Shown here piece after piece: positions 8,242 through 17,187 of a stretch of DNA of 39,420 nt. The first letter of the stretch is position 1; the number at the start of each line of letters is the position of its first letter. The notes beneath the pieces are model-generated. The model did not search any database, had not been told where the DNA came from, and worked only from the letters and a program-made list of their open reading frames with translations. The stretch is from Eubacterium sp. (lineage in GTDB: Bacteria > Bacillota > Clostridia > Lachnospirales > Lachnospiraceae): positions 1 to 39,420 of the forward strand of contig JAFXZW010000006.1 of assembly GCA_017541035.1 (NCBI GenBank), written 5' to 3'. The position numbers were made by a program, and so were the translations under genes.

Positions 8242-9531
8242 ATGTCTGACACCATTAAGGATTACTACCTGTCCCTCGGAATCGATGAACGTGTTTACGA
8301 TTATTGTGAGGGAATAGAAAAGAAACTGACGGATCGTTTTCAGGCTATCGATAAAATAGCCGAACAGAATCAGGTAAAGGTTCTCCGGGCCATGCAGAAG
8401 GCAAGACTGGAGGAGTCACATTTGTACGGGACAACAGGATACGGTTATAATGACAGCGGCCGTACCGCACTGGAGGAGATCTACGCCGGATATTTCAACA
8501 CCGAGGATGCGCTGGTGCGGCAGCAGATCACCTGCGGCACCCATGCGCTTTCCATCGCTCTGGCAGCGGTATTACGGCCCGGAGATGAAATCCTGTCGGT
8601 AGCCGGTAAGGTTTATGATACATTGCAGGGCGTGATCGGTATCCGTCCTGAGCCCGGATGTCTTGCGGAATTCGGTATCACTTATTCCCAGGTAGACCTG
8701 CTTCCTGACGGTTCCTGGGATTTCCCCGGAATCAGCAAAGCACTGAAAAAGGAGACGAAGCTTGTACATATTCAGCGCTCCAAGGGGTATGATACCCGGC
8801 CCTCTCTTTTCGTGGATCAGATCGGAGAAGTGATCCGTTATATCAAAAAAATCCGACCGGACATCATTACTCTTGTGGACAACTGCTACGGGGAATTCGT
8901 GGAAACCCGTGAGCCCTCGGATGTGGGGGCGGATCTGGTGGTGGGATCCCTGATCAAAAACCCGGGCGGCGGTCTTGCCCCCATCGGTGGATATATTTGC
9001 GGAAAAAAAGAACTGGTCCGTCTGTCCGCAGCCCGTCTCACAACGCCTGGACTGGAGAAGGAGGTAGGAGCCTCCCTCGGCGTAACCCGTCAGCTGGCAC
9101 AGGGCTTCTTCCTGGCTCCCGTGGTAACCGCGGCTGCCCTGAAGGGTGCGATCTTTGCCGCCAATGTTTATGAAGGACTTGGCTTTCCAACCGTTCCCAA
9201 CGGAACGGAGGAACGGACCGACATCATCGAAGCGGTGGAATTCGGCAAACCCGAACTGATCAGAGCCTTTTGTGAAGGGATTCAGTCCGCTGCACCGGTG
9301 GACAGCTTCGTCACGCCTATTCCCTGGGACATGCCCGGATATGACGCTCCGGTGATCATGGCTGCGGGAGCCTTTATTTCCGGTGCTTCCATCGAGCTTT
9401 CCGCCGATGCCCCCATGAAAGAACCCTACGCGGTATATTTTCAGGGAGGACTCACCTATCCCCATGCAAAATTCGGGATTCTTTCCTCCCTGCAAAAAAT
9501 AGTGGAAAAAGGACTGCTTAACGTGGTATAA
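8242..9531 (+). CDS. Methionine gamma-lyase family protein (YnbB-like, PLP-dependent)
   Basis: This 429-residue protein belongs to the PLP fold type I group annotated as the methionine gamma-lyase or aluminium-resistance family (Bacillus YnbB). The likely PLP lysine is Lys239 in GSLIKNPGGGLAP; the aspartate-containing LVDNCYGEF segment lies about 20 residues upstream, and a glycine-rich GTTGYGYND region occurs near residue 65. Its position after miaA is typical for this family in Firmicutes. The family has no firmly established physiological substrate, so sulfur amino acid breakdown is a guess. Its ATG is preceded by AAAGGAG. The stop codon overlaps a candidate -10 box for radC. Confidence 0.85.
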   Translation: MSDTIKDYYLSLGIDERVYDYCEGIEKKLTDRFQAIDKIAEQNQVKVLRAMQKARLEESHLYGTTGYGYNDSGRTALEEIYAGYFNTEDALVRQQITCGTHALSIALAAVLRPGDEILSVAGKVYDTLQGVIGIRPEPGCLAEFGITYSQVDLLPDGSWDFPGISKALKKETKLVHIQRSKGYDTRPSLFVDQIGEVIRYIKKIRPDIITLVDNCYGEFVETREPSDVGADLVVGSLIKNPGGGLAPIGGYICGKKELVRLSAARLTTPGLEKEVGASLGVTRQLAQGFFLAPVVTAAALKGAIFAANVYEGLGFPTVPNGTEERTDIIEAVEFGKPELIRAFCEGIQSAAPVDSFVTPIPWDMPGYDAPVIMAAGAFISGASIELSADAPMKEPYAVYFQGGLTYPHAKFGILSSLQKIVEKGLLNVV

Positions 9532-9532
9532 T
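9524..9532 (+). promoter_or_regulatory. Candidate extended -10 promoter before radC
   Basis: TGG followed directly by TATAAT (9527-9532) forms a perfect extended -10 element overlapping the stop codon of the preceding gene. The -35 region is poor (TGGAAA, 18 bases upstream). It could start transcription of radC and the mre block about 47 bases before the radC ATG. Confidence 0.4.
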
Positions 9533-9578
9533 ATTTGTCTGCCTGACAGCTCCCGAAGAGGCAAAAGGAGGAGTCAGG

Positions 9579-10304
9579 ATGGATAAAAAACAAAAAGAAA
9601 AAAGCACACATCTCAGGATTTCGGACATGTCCGAGAAGAGCAAACCCCGGGAAAAGGCCGAGAAGTATGGTGTTCAGGTGCTGACGGATGCCGAGCTTCT
9701 CGCCGTGATCCTGCGAAGCGGAACGCCGGATGAAAATGTCATCGTTCTATCCGAACGTCTGCTGAATCTCGACCCGAAGCATCCCGGACTGACGGGGCTC
9801 TATTATTTGTCCCTGCGGGATCTGACACAGGTGAGCGGAATCGGCAAAGTGAAGGCGATCCAGCTTCTTGCCGTTGCCGAGCTGTCCCGCCGGATCAGCA
9901 GGGAAGGAACTGCGGAGCACGTCCGGATGAACAGTCCCGATACCATTGCGGATTTCTTTCGTGAGGATATGCGTTATCTGAAGCGGGAGAGAGTGATGGC
10001 CGCTTTCTTTAATTCCGCAGGAGAACTGGTGGGGGAATCCCTCATTTCCGAAGGAACCGTAAACTGTTCCCTGGTATCTCCCAGGGAAGTCTTTATTGAA
10101 GCACTTAACTGCGGAGCGGTTTATTTCGTTCTGCTTCATAATCATCCCTCCGGAGATCCGGAACCCAGCAGGGAGGATCTCCGGATCACGGAAGACCTGC
10201 ATATTCTGGGCAAAATGATGGGGATTCCCTTAAAGGATCACATTATTATCGGGAACCGGGATTATGTCAGTTTCGCCGAGAGAGGAATTCTGAATGAAGT
10301 TTAA
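9579..10304 (+). CDS. radC: RadC family protein (JAB/MPN+ domain)
   Basis: This 241-residue protein has an N-terminal UPF0758 region with a helix-hairpin-helix (SGIGKVKAIQLLA) and a C-terminal JAB/MPN+ fold. The metal motif is His187-x-His189-P-x-G with Asp200 (HNHPSGDPEPSREDL). The role in DNA repair is not settled: the Bacillus homologue is dispensable for repair, and related proteins are linked to competence and mobile elements. A strong GGAGGAG site precedes the ATG. radC commonly heads the mreB-mreC-mreD cluster in Firmicutes. Here its last codons overlap the start of mreC by 11 bases and no mreB lies between. Confidence 0.92.
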   Translation: MDKKQKEKSTHLRISDMSEKSKPREKAEKYGVQVLTDAELLAVILRSGTPDENVIVLSERLLNLDPKHPGLTGLYYLSLRDLTQVSGIGKVKAIQLLAVAELSRRISREGTAEHVRMNSPDTIADFFREDMRYLKRERVMAAFFNSAGELVGESLISEGTVNCSLVSPREVFIEALNCGAVYFVLLHNHPSGDPEPSREDLRITEDLHILGKMMGIPLKDHIIIGNRDYVSFAERGILNEV

Positions 10305-11145
10305 TTATAAAAAGGATATATCGCCCAAATACCTTCTGCTGGGTCTCTCCCTGATCTGCATGCTTCTTCTGGGAATCTCTCTTTTCTCCGAAAGTGCACT
10401 GGAGAAGACACGCATTCTATTCGGAAAGGTCTTTATCCCTCTACAGGAGGGCGCCAGTGCCATCGGAGAGTGGACGGCAGAGCGCTTTCAGGTTTTTGGG
10501 GATGTAAAGGAACTGCGCGAGGAAAATGACAAGCTCAAGGAAAGAAACCGTGAGCTGGAGGATGCCATTGCCCGCAACCAGGCTGAGCTCTCCGAGCTTT
10601 CCGAGCTTCGGCGTCTGTATCAGCTGGATCAGATGTATCCGGAATACAATACCACCGCTGCCCGGGTTTTTTCCGTGGACAGTTCCGGGTGGTTTAATGA
10701 ATTCTATATTAACAAGGGTCTGAATGACGGAATTTATGAAGACTGCAACGTGCTTTACGACGGTGGTCTTTTAGGTATCGTCGTGGAGTCTTATGCCGAT
10801 TATTCCCGCGTACGGGCCATCGTTGATGACCGTTCCCGTATCATGGCCGAAATAGGTCCAAACGGAACCCTGTGTACCGTGGAAGGAAGTCTTACCACCT
10901 ATGCGGATGGTTACATTCTGGCCACCGACATCGATAAGGACGGCAATATCTCTGTGGGAGATACCGTGCTGACCTCCAATGTATCGGATCGTTTTCTCTA
11001 TGGTCTTACCATCGGCTATGTAAAAGAGATTTACAACGACCCCAATAATCTGACCGTCACCGCAAAGATCAAGACGGCGGTTGATTTCCGCAATGTCCGT
11101 GATGTGCTGGTGATCACCGATCGAAAACAGGAAGTGACTTACTGA
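10294..11145 (+). CDS. mreC: Rod shape-determining protein MreC
   Basis: MreC is a membrane-anchored scaffold of the lateral wall elongation complex. The 283-residue protein shows a short cytoplasmic N-terminus, a membrane helix (about residues 12-31), a coiled coil rich in Glu/Leu/Arg (about 66-105) and the C-terminal beta-barrel domain with the usual FNEFYINKG- and VLYDGGLLG-type segments. It overlaps radC by 11 bases with AGAGGAAT as ribosome binding site, and its TGA overlaps the mreD ATG (TGATG), so the three are translationally linked. The expected partner mreB is not in the window. Confidence 0.95.
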   Translation: MKFNYKKDISPKYLLLGLSLICMLLLGISLFSESALEKTRILFGKVFIPLQEGASAIGEWTAERFQVFGDVKELREENDKLKERNRELEDAIARNQAELSELSELRRLYQLDQMYPEYNTTAARVFSVDSSGWFNEFYINKGLNDGIYEDCNVLYDGGLLGIVVESYADYSRVRAIVDDRSRIMAEIGPNGTLCTVEGSLTTYADGYILATDIDKDGNISVGDTVLTSNVSDRFLYGLTIGYVKEIYNDPNNLTVTAKIKTAVDFRNVRDVLVITDRKQEVTY

Positions 11146-11651
11146 TGCGAAGAATCCTTACGCTGACAATTCTCATCCTGCTGTGCCTGACGCTCCAGTC
11201 GACGCTTTTCTCCTTTCATGATCTTGCGGGAAATGTGCCGAATCTTCTCCTGATCCTGACCATGTCCTTCGGAATCATGCGGGGAAGGAAGGAGGGATTG
11301 CTGACAGGCTTTTTCTCAGGACTTTTTTACGATATCCTTTTCGGAACCTATCTCGGTCCCTATGCCTTTCTTTACATGATGATCGGCTATTTCAACGGGA
11401 AGTTCCACAGAAAGTACCTGATGGAGGATATCAGTCTTCCGGTGCTGATCATTGCCTTTGATCAGCTGGTATTTGATCTTACGGTCTACATCGTTACCTT
11501 CCTGATGCGGAACCGTACCCAGCTGGGTTATTTTTTCATTCACCGGATGCTTCCCCATATCCTTTTTGACATACTGATCACTGTACTGATCTACCGTATT
11601 CTTCTTTCCATCAATCGTGCTCTGAGAAGAAAGGCTGCCCGTATAAAATGA
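11145..11651 (+). CDS. mreD: Rod shape-determining protein MreD
   Basis: This small, very hydrophobic protein of 168 residues has about five predicted membrane helices, as in MreD. The loop IMRGRKEGLLTGFFSGL and the later GLxYD-like segment (GLFYDILFGTYLG) are typical of Firmicutes MreD. It works with MreC, PBP2 and RodA in side-wall synthesis. It starts inside the mreC stop codon and its own end overlaps the PBP2 start by 4 bases (ATGA), consistent with one operon. Confidence 0.92.
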   Translation: MRRILTLTILILLCLTLQSTLFSFHDLAGNVPNLLLILTMSFGIMRGRKEGLLTGFFSGLFYDILFGTYLGPYAFLYMMIGYFNGKFHRKYLMEDISLPVLIIAFDQLVFDLTVYIVTFLMRNRTQLGYFFIHRMLPHILFDILITVLIYRILLSINRALRRKAARIK

Positions 11652-14500
11652 AGTTGGTAAAAGAATTCCTCATCTACATAAAGGAACTTTTCGTGGCCTA
11701 CGTGAAAAGCAGGATTTTTCCGGTCACGCTTCTTTCGGTTGTCCTCAGCATCATTCTGGTCAACAGGCTGTTCTATCTGCAGATCCGCCAGGGTGCGACT
11801 TATACGGATGATCTTGTGGTCCGGACGGAAAAGACTCTGACCATTCCATCCATCCGGGGAAGGATCCTGGATAATACGGGAAAGGTACTGGCCTATAATA
11901 AGCTCACCTATAATCTGACCTTCGGAAATGATACCCGTCTTTCCGCAAGAGCCGAGGAACTGGGAGTTGAGGAAAATGTTCTGAAAAATCAGGTGGTGAG
12001 CGACACCATTGATATCCTCACTGCGGAAGGAGACAGTCTGTCCCTTTATTTCCCCATCAAACTGGAGAAGGGCATTTACAGCTTTACCAACAGTGAAACA
12101 TCCCGTCCCGGTTTTCTCCGGGATGTATATGCAGCCAGCTCCTATGACGAGCTTTCCGACGAAGAGAAGAACAGTACGGCAGAGGAAGTGGTTCAGGTAC
12201 TCCGGAAACGCTTTGATCTTCAGGATACCTATACACCCGAACGTGAACTGATGATCATGGGCTGCCGTTATCAGCTCTGGCTGAACCGTTTTCAGCAGTA
12301 TGTTCCCGTGGAGATCGCACAGGACATTTCCGAGAAGAGCCGTTCCACCATTCTGGAAAATCAGGACAGGCTGTTCGGAATGGATATCAAGATCGATTCC
12401 ATCCGCATTTACAATGACGCGAAGTATTTTGCCCATATCATCGGTTATGTGGGAACTGCATCCGAGGATGATCTTCTCCGTCTGAATCAGGACGAGAATT
12501 CCGGCATCACCTATACCACTTCGGATGTGGTTGGTAAAACAGGCGTGGAGCTTATTTATGAAAATGAACTGCATGGCCGGGACGGAAGCGAAACCATGCA
12601 GGTAGACAATCTGGGACGTATTATGGAGGTTACCAGCACAACCCCGGCCCAGTCCGGCGGAGATGTCTATCTGACCATAGATGCCAACCTGACCAAATAC
12701 TGCTATGACATGCTTGAAAAGGAAATCGCGTCCATCCTCATTGCCCATATGATCGATTATAATTATCCGCCTGATGACAATAAGGATAATGTGATCGCGA
12801 TCACTGATGTCTATGCAGGTCTGTTCAATAATAACCAGATCAGGCTTTCCCGCATGAAGGAAGCCGGGGCGACGGCTCATGAACAGCAGATCTACCGGAT
12901 CTTCCGGGATAAAAAGGAGGCTGTTCTTTCCGGTCTCAGGAGCCAGCTGGGAGAATCTCCGGCACCTGTGGGTGGACTTTCCGTAGAATATCAGAACTAC
13001 TGCGAGTATATTTGTGAATTCCTTGCGGCAAAAGGGACCTATCTGAGATCCCGCGTGGAGGATACGGATCCCACATTTGTATCCTACATCAACGGAACCA
13101 TCAGCCTGCAGAGTTATCTCCGTTACCTGATCAGTATCGAGGCGATTGATGTAACGGAGATCGAAGAGAAGGATGTTTACTACGACTCCGATGAGATCTA
13201 CCATCTGCTGGCGGAATATATCCTGAAGTATCTGGCTGAGGATGATTCCTTCGATAAAATGGTGATCAAGGTTATGCTTCAGCAGGGAAGCATCAGCGGA
13301 AATGATGTGATCCATCTGCTTTATGAGCAGGGCGTTTTGAATGAAGAAAACGATCGGGATTATGCTGATTACCGTTCCGGACTGATCAATGCCTTCACTT
13401 ATTTCAGGAATAAACTGACATCCTTGGATATTACACCGGCCATGCTGGCCTTGAAGCCCTGCTCCGGATCCATCGTTGTTACGGATGTAAGGACAGGCGA
13501 GGTACGTGCTTTAGTCAGCTATCCCAGCTATGATAATAATTATCTGACGAATTCCGTGGATCCTGAGTATTATTCCACGCTTCTTGCCGATAAGACCACG
13601 CCGCTGAATAACCGTGCCTGCACCATGCGTACGGCACCCGGTTCCACCTACAAGGTGATCTCATCCATAGCAGGCGTGGAAGAGGGGGTTCTTCGTCCGA
13701 CGGAAACAATCAAGGACGAAGGAATCTTTGAGGAAGTATATACCAAACCGGCCTGCTGGCTGTACAACAAGAACGGCAGTAATCACGGAGATGTGGATAT
13801 CATCAAGGCTCTGGACGTATCCTGTAACTATTTCTACTACGTAGTCGGATTCCGTTTATCCACACGGACAGGAACCTACATCGATTCAGAGGGCATCAAC
13901 GCCCTTGCCAAATACGCCTCCCAGTTCGGACTGGATGCCAAGAGCGGCGTGGAGCTGGATGAGATCTCACCGCACATTTCCGACAATGATGCAGTTACCT
14001 CTGCCATCGGACAGGGTAAAAATTCCTTTGCCCCGATCCAGCTGTCCCGTTATGTATCCACCGTGGCAAATAACGGGACCTGCTATGATCTGACGCTGCT
14101 TTCCCGGATCACGGACAGCTCCGGCCGGACCATCAGGGCAGGAGAGCACCAGGTACATTCCAAGGTACAGATATCGGATGACCTCTGGAACAGAGTGCAC
14201 GAGGGTATGCGTCTTGTGGTAACGGATGACCTGGATAAAGACAAAATGCTGAACGGGATCCGCGTAGCCGTAGCAGGAAAGACCGGAACGGCACAGGAGA
14301 ATACAAATGATCCTTCCCATGCGCTTTTCCTTTCCTATGCGCCCTATGAAGCACCGGAGGTGTCCGTAACAACGGTCATTCAGAACGGATATGCTTCCGC
14401 CAATGCAGCGGAGGTTACGGCATTTATTTATGCCTATATGTATGATAAGGAGAAGCTGACGGATTCTTCCCTGAACGGAACGGGAACTCTGTCTGATTAA
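11648..14500 (+). CDS. mrdA: Class B penicillin-binding protein 2 (elongasome transpeptidase), unusually large
   Basis: This is the monofunctional DD-transpeptidase that cross-links side-wall peptidoglycan together with RodA. A membrane helix (about residues 24-43) is followed by the class B pedestal (IRGRILDNTGKVLAYN; VVGKTGVELIYE) and the transpeptidase domain. The three active-site motifs are intact: Ser666-TY-Lys669, Ser725-Cys-Asn727 and Lys878-Thr-Gly. The protein has 950 residues against about 600-720 for usual PBP2. The excess is an insertion (about 352-600) between the TIDANLTKY strand and the GSIVVTDVRTGEVRALVSYP strand. It is rich in Glu, Tyr and Ile and I recognise no domain in it. 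The gene overlaps mreD and rodA follows 9 bases later. Confidence 0.93.
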   Translation: MKLVKEFLIYIKELFVAYVKSRIFPVTLLSVVLSIILVNRLFYLQIRQGATYTDDLVVRTEKTLTIPSIRGRILDNTGKVLAYNKLTYNLTFGNDTRLSARAEELGVEENVLKNQVVSDTIDILTAEGDSLSLYFPIKLEKGIYSFTNSETSRPGFLRDVYAASSYDELSDEEKNSTAEEVVQVLRKRFDLQDTYTPERELMIMGCRYQLWLNRFQQYVPVEIAQDISEKSRSTILENQDRLFGMDIKIDSIRIYNDAKYFAHIIGYVGTASEDDLLRLNQDENSGITYTTSDVVGKTGVELIYENELHGRDGSETMQVDNLGRIMEVTSTTPAQSGGDVYLTIDANLTKYCYDMLEKEIASILIAHMIDYNYPPDDNKDNVIAITDVYAGLFNNNQIRLSRMKEAGATAHEQQIYRIFRDKKEAVLSGLRSQLGESPAPVGGLSVEYQNYCEYICEFLAAKGTYLRSRVEDTDPTFVSYINGTISLQSYLRYLISIEAIDVTEIEEKDVYYDSDEIYHLLAEYILKYLAEDDSFDKMVIKVMLQQGSISGNDVIHLLYEQGVLNEENDRDYADYRSGLINAFTYFRNKLTSLDITPAMLALKPCSGSIVVTDVRTGEVRALVSYPSYDNNYLTNSVDPEYYSTLLADKTTPLNNRACTMRTAPGSTYKVISSIAGVEEGVLRPTETIKDEGIFEEVYTKPACWLYNKNGSNHGDVDIIKALDVSCNYFYYVVGFRLSTRTGTYIDSEGINALAKYASQFGLDAKSGVELDEISPHISDNDAVTSAIGQGKNSFAPIQLSRYVSTVANNGTCYDLTLLSRITDSSGRTIRAGEHQVHSKVQISDDLWNRVHEGMRLVVTDDLDKDKMLNGIRVAVAGKTGTAQENTNDPSHALFLSYAPYEAPEVSVTTVIQNGYASANAAEVTAFIYAYMYDKEKLTDSSLNGTGTLSD

Positions 14501-14509
14501 GGAGCCGGC

Positions 14510-15622
14510 ATGCTGAAGCGATATAAGCTGAAAGACTACAACTTCATCCTTCTTTTGCTGGTGATCGGCATGATGATCTTCGGGATCTTTGTGATCAACA
14601 GGGCCAATTCCGCCTTCACGGTAAAGCAGACGATCGGTGCCGGGGGAGCCATTGTGCTCATGATCGCGGTATCCCTTTTTGATTACCATATCTTCTTTGA
14701 GCTGAAATGGCTGATCTATATTTTCATCATCGGGATCCTGATTGCTGTCCTTCTGTTTGGTCTGAATGTGAATAATGCTACCCGATGGTTTGCCATCGGC
14801 GGTTTCACCTTTCAGCCCTCCGAGCTGGCCAAGGTACTGATGATCATTTTCATGGCCGGACTTCTGGCCAGGCTCATGGAAGAGGAGCAGGTTTCACGGC
14901 TGAAGGGACTGGCTGTTTTTGGAGCTACGGTGCTTCCCGTTGCATTTCTGATCTCCCGGGAACCTGATCTTTCCACCACGCTCTGTACGCTGGGAATTAT
15001 GCTGCTGATGCTGTATATGGCCGGACTCAGTTATAAGATCATTTTCATCGGATTGCTGATCCTGATCCCCGCTGCCGGTACCTTTATGTGGTATATACAG
15101 CAACCGGACCAGAAGCTTCTGAACGGATATCAGGTAGATCGTATCATGACCTTTCTTTTCCCGTCGGAGCACATGGATCTGAATTCCCAACAGGCAAATT
15201 CCGTTATGGCAATCGGTTCGGGCCAGCTCTTCGGAAAGGGGCTTTCCCCCGGAGATGATGTGGTAACTGTCAGCTCCACACGGATGATCTCCGAGCAGCA
15301 GAACGACTTTGTTTTTTCCGTGATCGGAGAGTCATTTGGCTTTGTGGGAAGCGTAATTGTTATTGCAATCATCTTGCTCATAGTGTTACAATGTATAAGG
15401 ATTGCGCGCAGGGCGAAAGACGCCGGCGGCATGCTTCTGGCAGGCGGCGCGGCCAGTCTTTTCTCCCTTCAGTCCTTTATCAACATCGGTGTTGCAACGG
15501 CACTTCTTCCCAACACCGGTATCCCTCTGCCGTTTATCAGCTACGGTCTTTCGTCCCTTCTCAGTTCGGCCATAATCATAGGGGTCGTTCTGAATGTAGG
15601 AATGCAGCCGGAGCGATACTGA
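14510..15622 (+). CDS. rodA: SEDS peptidoglycan glycosyltransferase RodA
   Basis: RodA polymerises lipid II into glycan strands in partnership with the class B PBP encoded just upstream. The 370-residue protein has about ten membrane helices. SEDS hallmarks include TFQPSELAK, SREPDLSTTL, ANSVMAIGSGQLFGKG and NDFVFSVIGE, where Asp266 corresponds to the conserved catalytic aspartate, and it ends with a proline/glycine segment (GIPLPFISYG). The ATG follows AAGGAG. The pairing with PBP2 and MreCD favours RodA over FtsW or SpoVE, although sequence alone does not fully separate these paralogues. The 162 bases after its stop contain no gene or clear terminator. Confidence 0.92.
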   Translation: MLKRYKLKDYNFILLLLVIGMMIFGIFVINRANSAFTVKQTIGAGGAIVLMIAVSLFDYHIFFELKWLIYIFIIGILIAVLLFGLNVNNATRWFAIGGFTFQPSELAKVLMIIFMAGLLARLMEEEQVSRLKGLAVFGATVLPVAFLISREPDLSTTLCTLGIMLLMLYMAGLSYKIIFIGLLILIPAAGTFMWYIQQPDQKLLNGYQVDRIMTFLFPSEHMDLNSQQANSVMAIGSGQLFGKGLSPGDDVVTVSSTRMISEQQNDFVFSVIGESFGFVGSVIVIAIILLIVLQCIRIARRAKDAGGMLLAGGAASLFSLQSFINIGVATALLPNTGIPLPFISYGLSSLLSSAIIIGVVLNVGMQPERY

Positions 15623-15784
15623 GTACAGGTAAGACGGACAGGCAGAGCATGATAATACAGAAAGCTTTGGCAGCATAATCTGCAGAAAACAAATGGGGTG
15701 GGTTCCGCAGATCAAAAAAAGCAAGGAAAATGGGGTTTGGATCCGACTGAACATCCTGAGCGGATCCTGCAGGAGAAGGAGATT

Positions 15785-16183
15785 ATGAACGTTGTACTTA
15801 TCGCACATGACCCGAAGAAGAAGCTGATGCAAAATCTCTGCATTGCCTATCGGGGGATACTCAGTCATCACACGCTTTATGCCACGGAAACCACCGGTCG
15901 TCTGGTGGAAGAAGCCTCCGGTCTGACAGTGAAGAAGTTCCTGGCCGGACATCTGGGTGGTGTTCAGCAGATTGGCACCCAGATTGAAGCGAACCAGATG
16001 GATCTGGTGATCTTCATGCGGGATCCGATGGTGCACATGACGGCAACCAATGATTTTGTGAATATCTGCACACTTTGCGATGTTCACAATATTCCCATCG
16101 CCACGAATCTGGCTTCCGCAGAACTGATGATCAAATCACTGGAGCGCGGAGATTTGGACTGGCGGGATCTTTACAAGCATTAG
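15785..16183 (+). CDS. mgsA: Methylglyoxal synthase homologue with substituted active site
   Basis: The 132-residue protein aligns along its length with MgsA, which converts dihydroxyacetone phosphate to methylglyoxal. Retained are His8-Asp9 (IAHD, E. coli His19/Asp20), the Thr-Thr-Gly loop, Asp80 (RDP, E. coli Asp91) and Asp90 (E. coli Asp101). Key differences are Val60 in GGVQQ, where the family has the catalytic base GGDQQ (E. coli Asp71), and Ala87 where E. coli has His98 (PHDPDV becomes TATNDF). YATGTTG has become YATETTG. The start is ATG 15785 after AAGGAG; the frame is open upstream to a GTG at 15698 without family similarity. The fold assignment is firm; enzyme activity is doubtful. 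Confidence 0.85.
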   Translation: MNVVLIAHDPKKKLMQNLCIAYRGILSHHTLYATETTGRLVEEASGLTVKKFLAGHLGGVQQIGTQIEANQMDLVIFMRDPMVHMTATNDFVNICTLCDVHNIPIATNLASAELMIKSLERGDLDWRDLYKH

Positions 16184-16187
16184 AGTT

Positions 16188-17177
16188 ATGAATAAAGGAA
16201 TCATTTTTATCATTATCATGTTGCTTATCGGCGGAGGCGTGATCTTTTACCTTTGTAAACAAAGCGGAAGTTATAGCGATGCCTATTCGAAGGAAACCAT
16301 CGAATCACAGCAATCGCTTGAGAATCTGGCAACCTCTCCGCTTCCCGGCTATGCTTCAAAATTCGCCGTGATCGGAAAGGACGAGGAGATCAATGCGGCA
16401 AGCTTCCAGGATAATACCTATGCGGCCATAATGGTAAATAACGATACCGGCGAGGCTGTTGTGGCGCACAATGTGCACCGCAGGATCTATCCCGCCAGTA
16501 TGACCAAGCTGATGACCGGAATGGTTGTCTGCGACGCAATAAAAAAAGGCGAGATCGCACTGGATGACGTGATCACCATTCCACGTGATATCACATTCCG
16601 TGATACGGACGCGGTTTCCAGTTATCTTCATCCCGGCGACAGGATCAGTGTCCGGAACATGCTTTACGCACTGATGCTGTCCTCTTATAATGACTATTGC
16701 ATTTATCTGGCTGAAGCGATCAGCGGAAGCGAAGAAGGCTTTGTAGAAAGAATGAATCAAAAGGCTGCGGAGATCGGCGCAACTTGTACACATTTTATGA
16801 ATCCCCACGGACTGGATGATCTGGAGCATTATACGACAGCCTATGATATGTATCTGATTGTAAATGCCGCTTCGGAATATGAGATCATTCATGATATAGA
16901 TTCCTATACCACTTATACATACAGCTATACGGATTCATATGGAAATGTCATGGAGGATACGGCGGAGGCAACCAACCAGTTCCTGGTGGGAGAGGCAAGT
17001 CTTCCGTCAAATATCACGATCAGAACCTGGAAAACAGGGACCACGGGCGGGGCAGGGAACTGTCTTACCATGCGTGTGAGGATCAATGGAACGGATTACA
17101 CCATGATGGTGGCGGATTCCATATCTCACAGTGATCTCTATCATTGCTACAGCATCATGTTTAACATGGCAGAGTAG
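16188..17177 (+). CDS. D-alanyl-D-alanine carboxypeptidase (DacF/PBP5 type, S11 family)
   Basis: This enzyme trims the terminal D-Ala from peptidoglycan stem peptides outside the membrane. An N-terminal hydrophobic segment (about residues 5-22) serves as signal or anchor. The three penicillin-binding motifs are Ser104-M-T-Lys107, Ser166-Tyr-Asn168 and Lys282-Thr-Gly. At 329 residues it has the catalytic domain but no room for the C-terminal PBP5 domain, so membrane attachment must be N-terminal. It starts 4 bases after the methylglyoxal synthase homologue and ends 10 bases before the HlyD-like gene. Its place after the mre-PBP2-rodA block fits wall maturation. Confidence 0.93.
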   Translation: MNKGIIFIIIMLLIGGGVIFYLCKQSGSYSDAYSKETIESQQSLENLATSPLPGYASKFAVIGKDEEINAASFQDNTYAAIMVNNDTGEAVVAHNVHRRIYPASMTKLMTGMVVCDAIKKGEIALDDVITIPRDITFRDTDAVSSYLHPGDRISVRNMLYALMLSSYNDYCIYLAEAISGSEEGFVERMNQKAAEIGATCTHFMNPHGLDDLEHYTTAYDMYLIVNAASEYEIIHDIDSYTTYTYSYTDSYGNVMEDTAEATNQFLVGEASLPSNITIRTWKTGTTGGAGNCLTMRVRINGTDYTMMVADSISHSDLYHCYSIMFNMAE

Positions 17178-17187
17178 GAGACTTGCT

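Noticed and set aside
12065-12072. GAGAAGGG, a SpoIIIE-type orienting motif, as terminus evidence
   Set aside because: I noticed only one copy, too few to show polarity; it needs genome-wide counts.
11591-13315. Long open - strand frame of 574 codons opposite PBP2
   Set aside because: It is antisense to a clear gene with three intact active-site motifs, has no recognisable domain and no ribosome binding site; codon bias of the real gene explains it.
15623-15784. Possible small gene between rodA and the methylglyoxal synthase homologue
   Set aside because: No frame there combines a ribosome binding site with a plausible protein; it appears to be leader sequence with only weak dyads.
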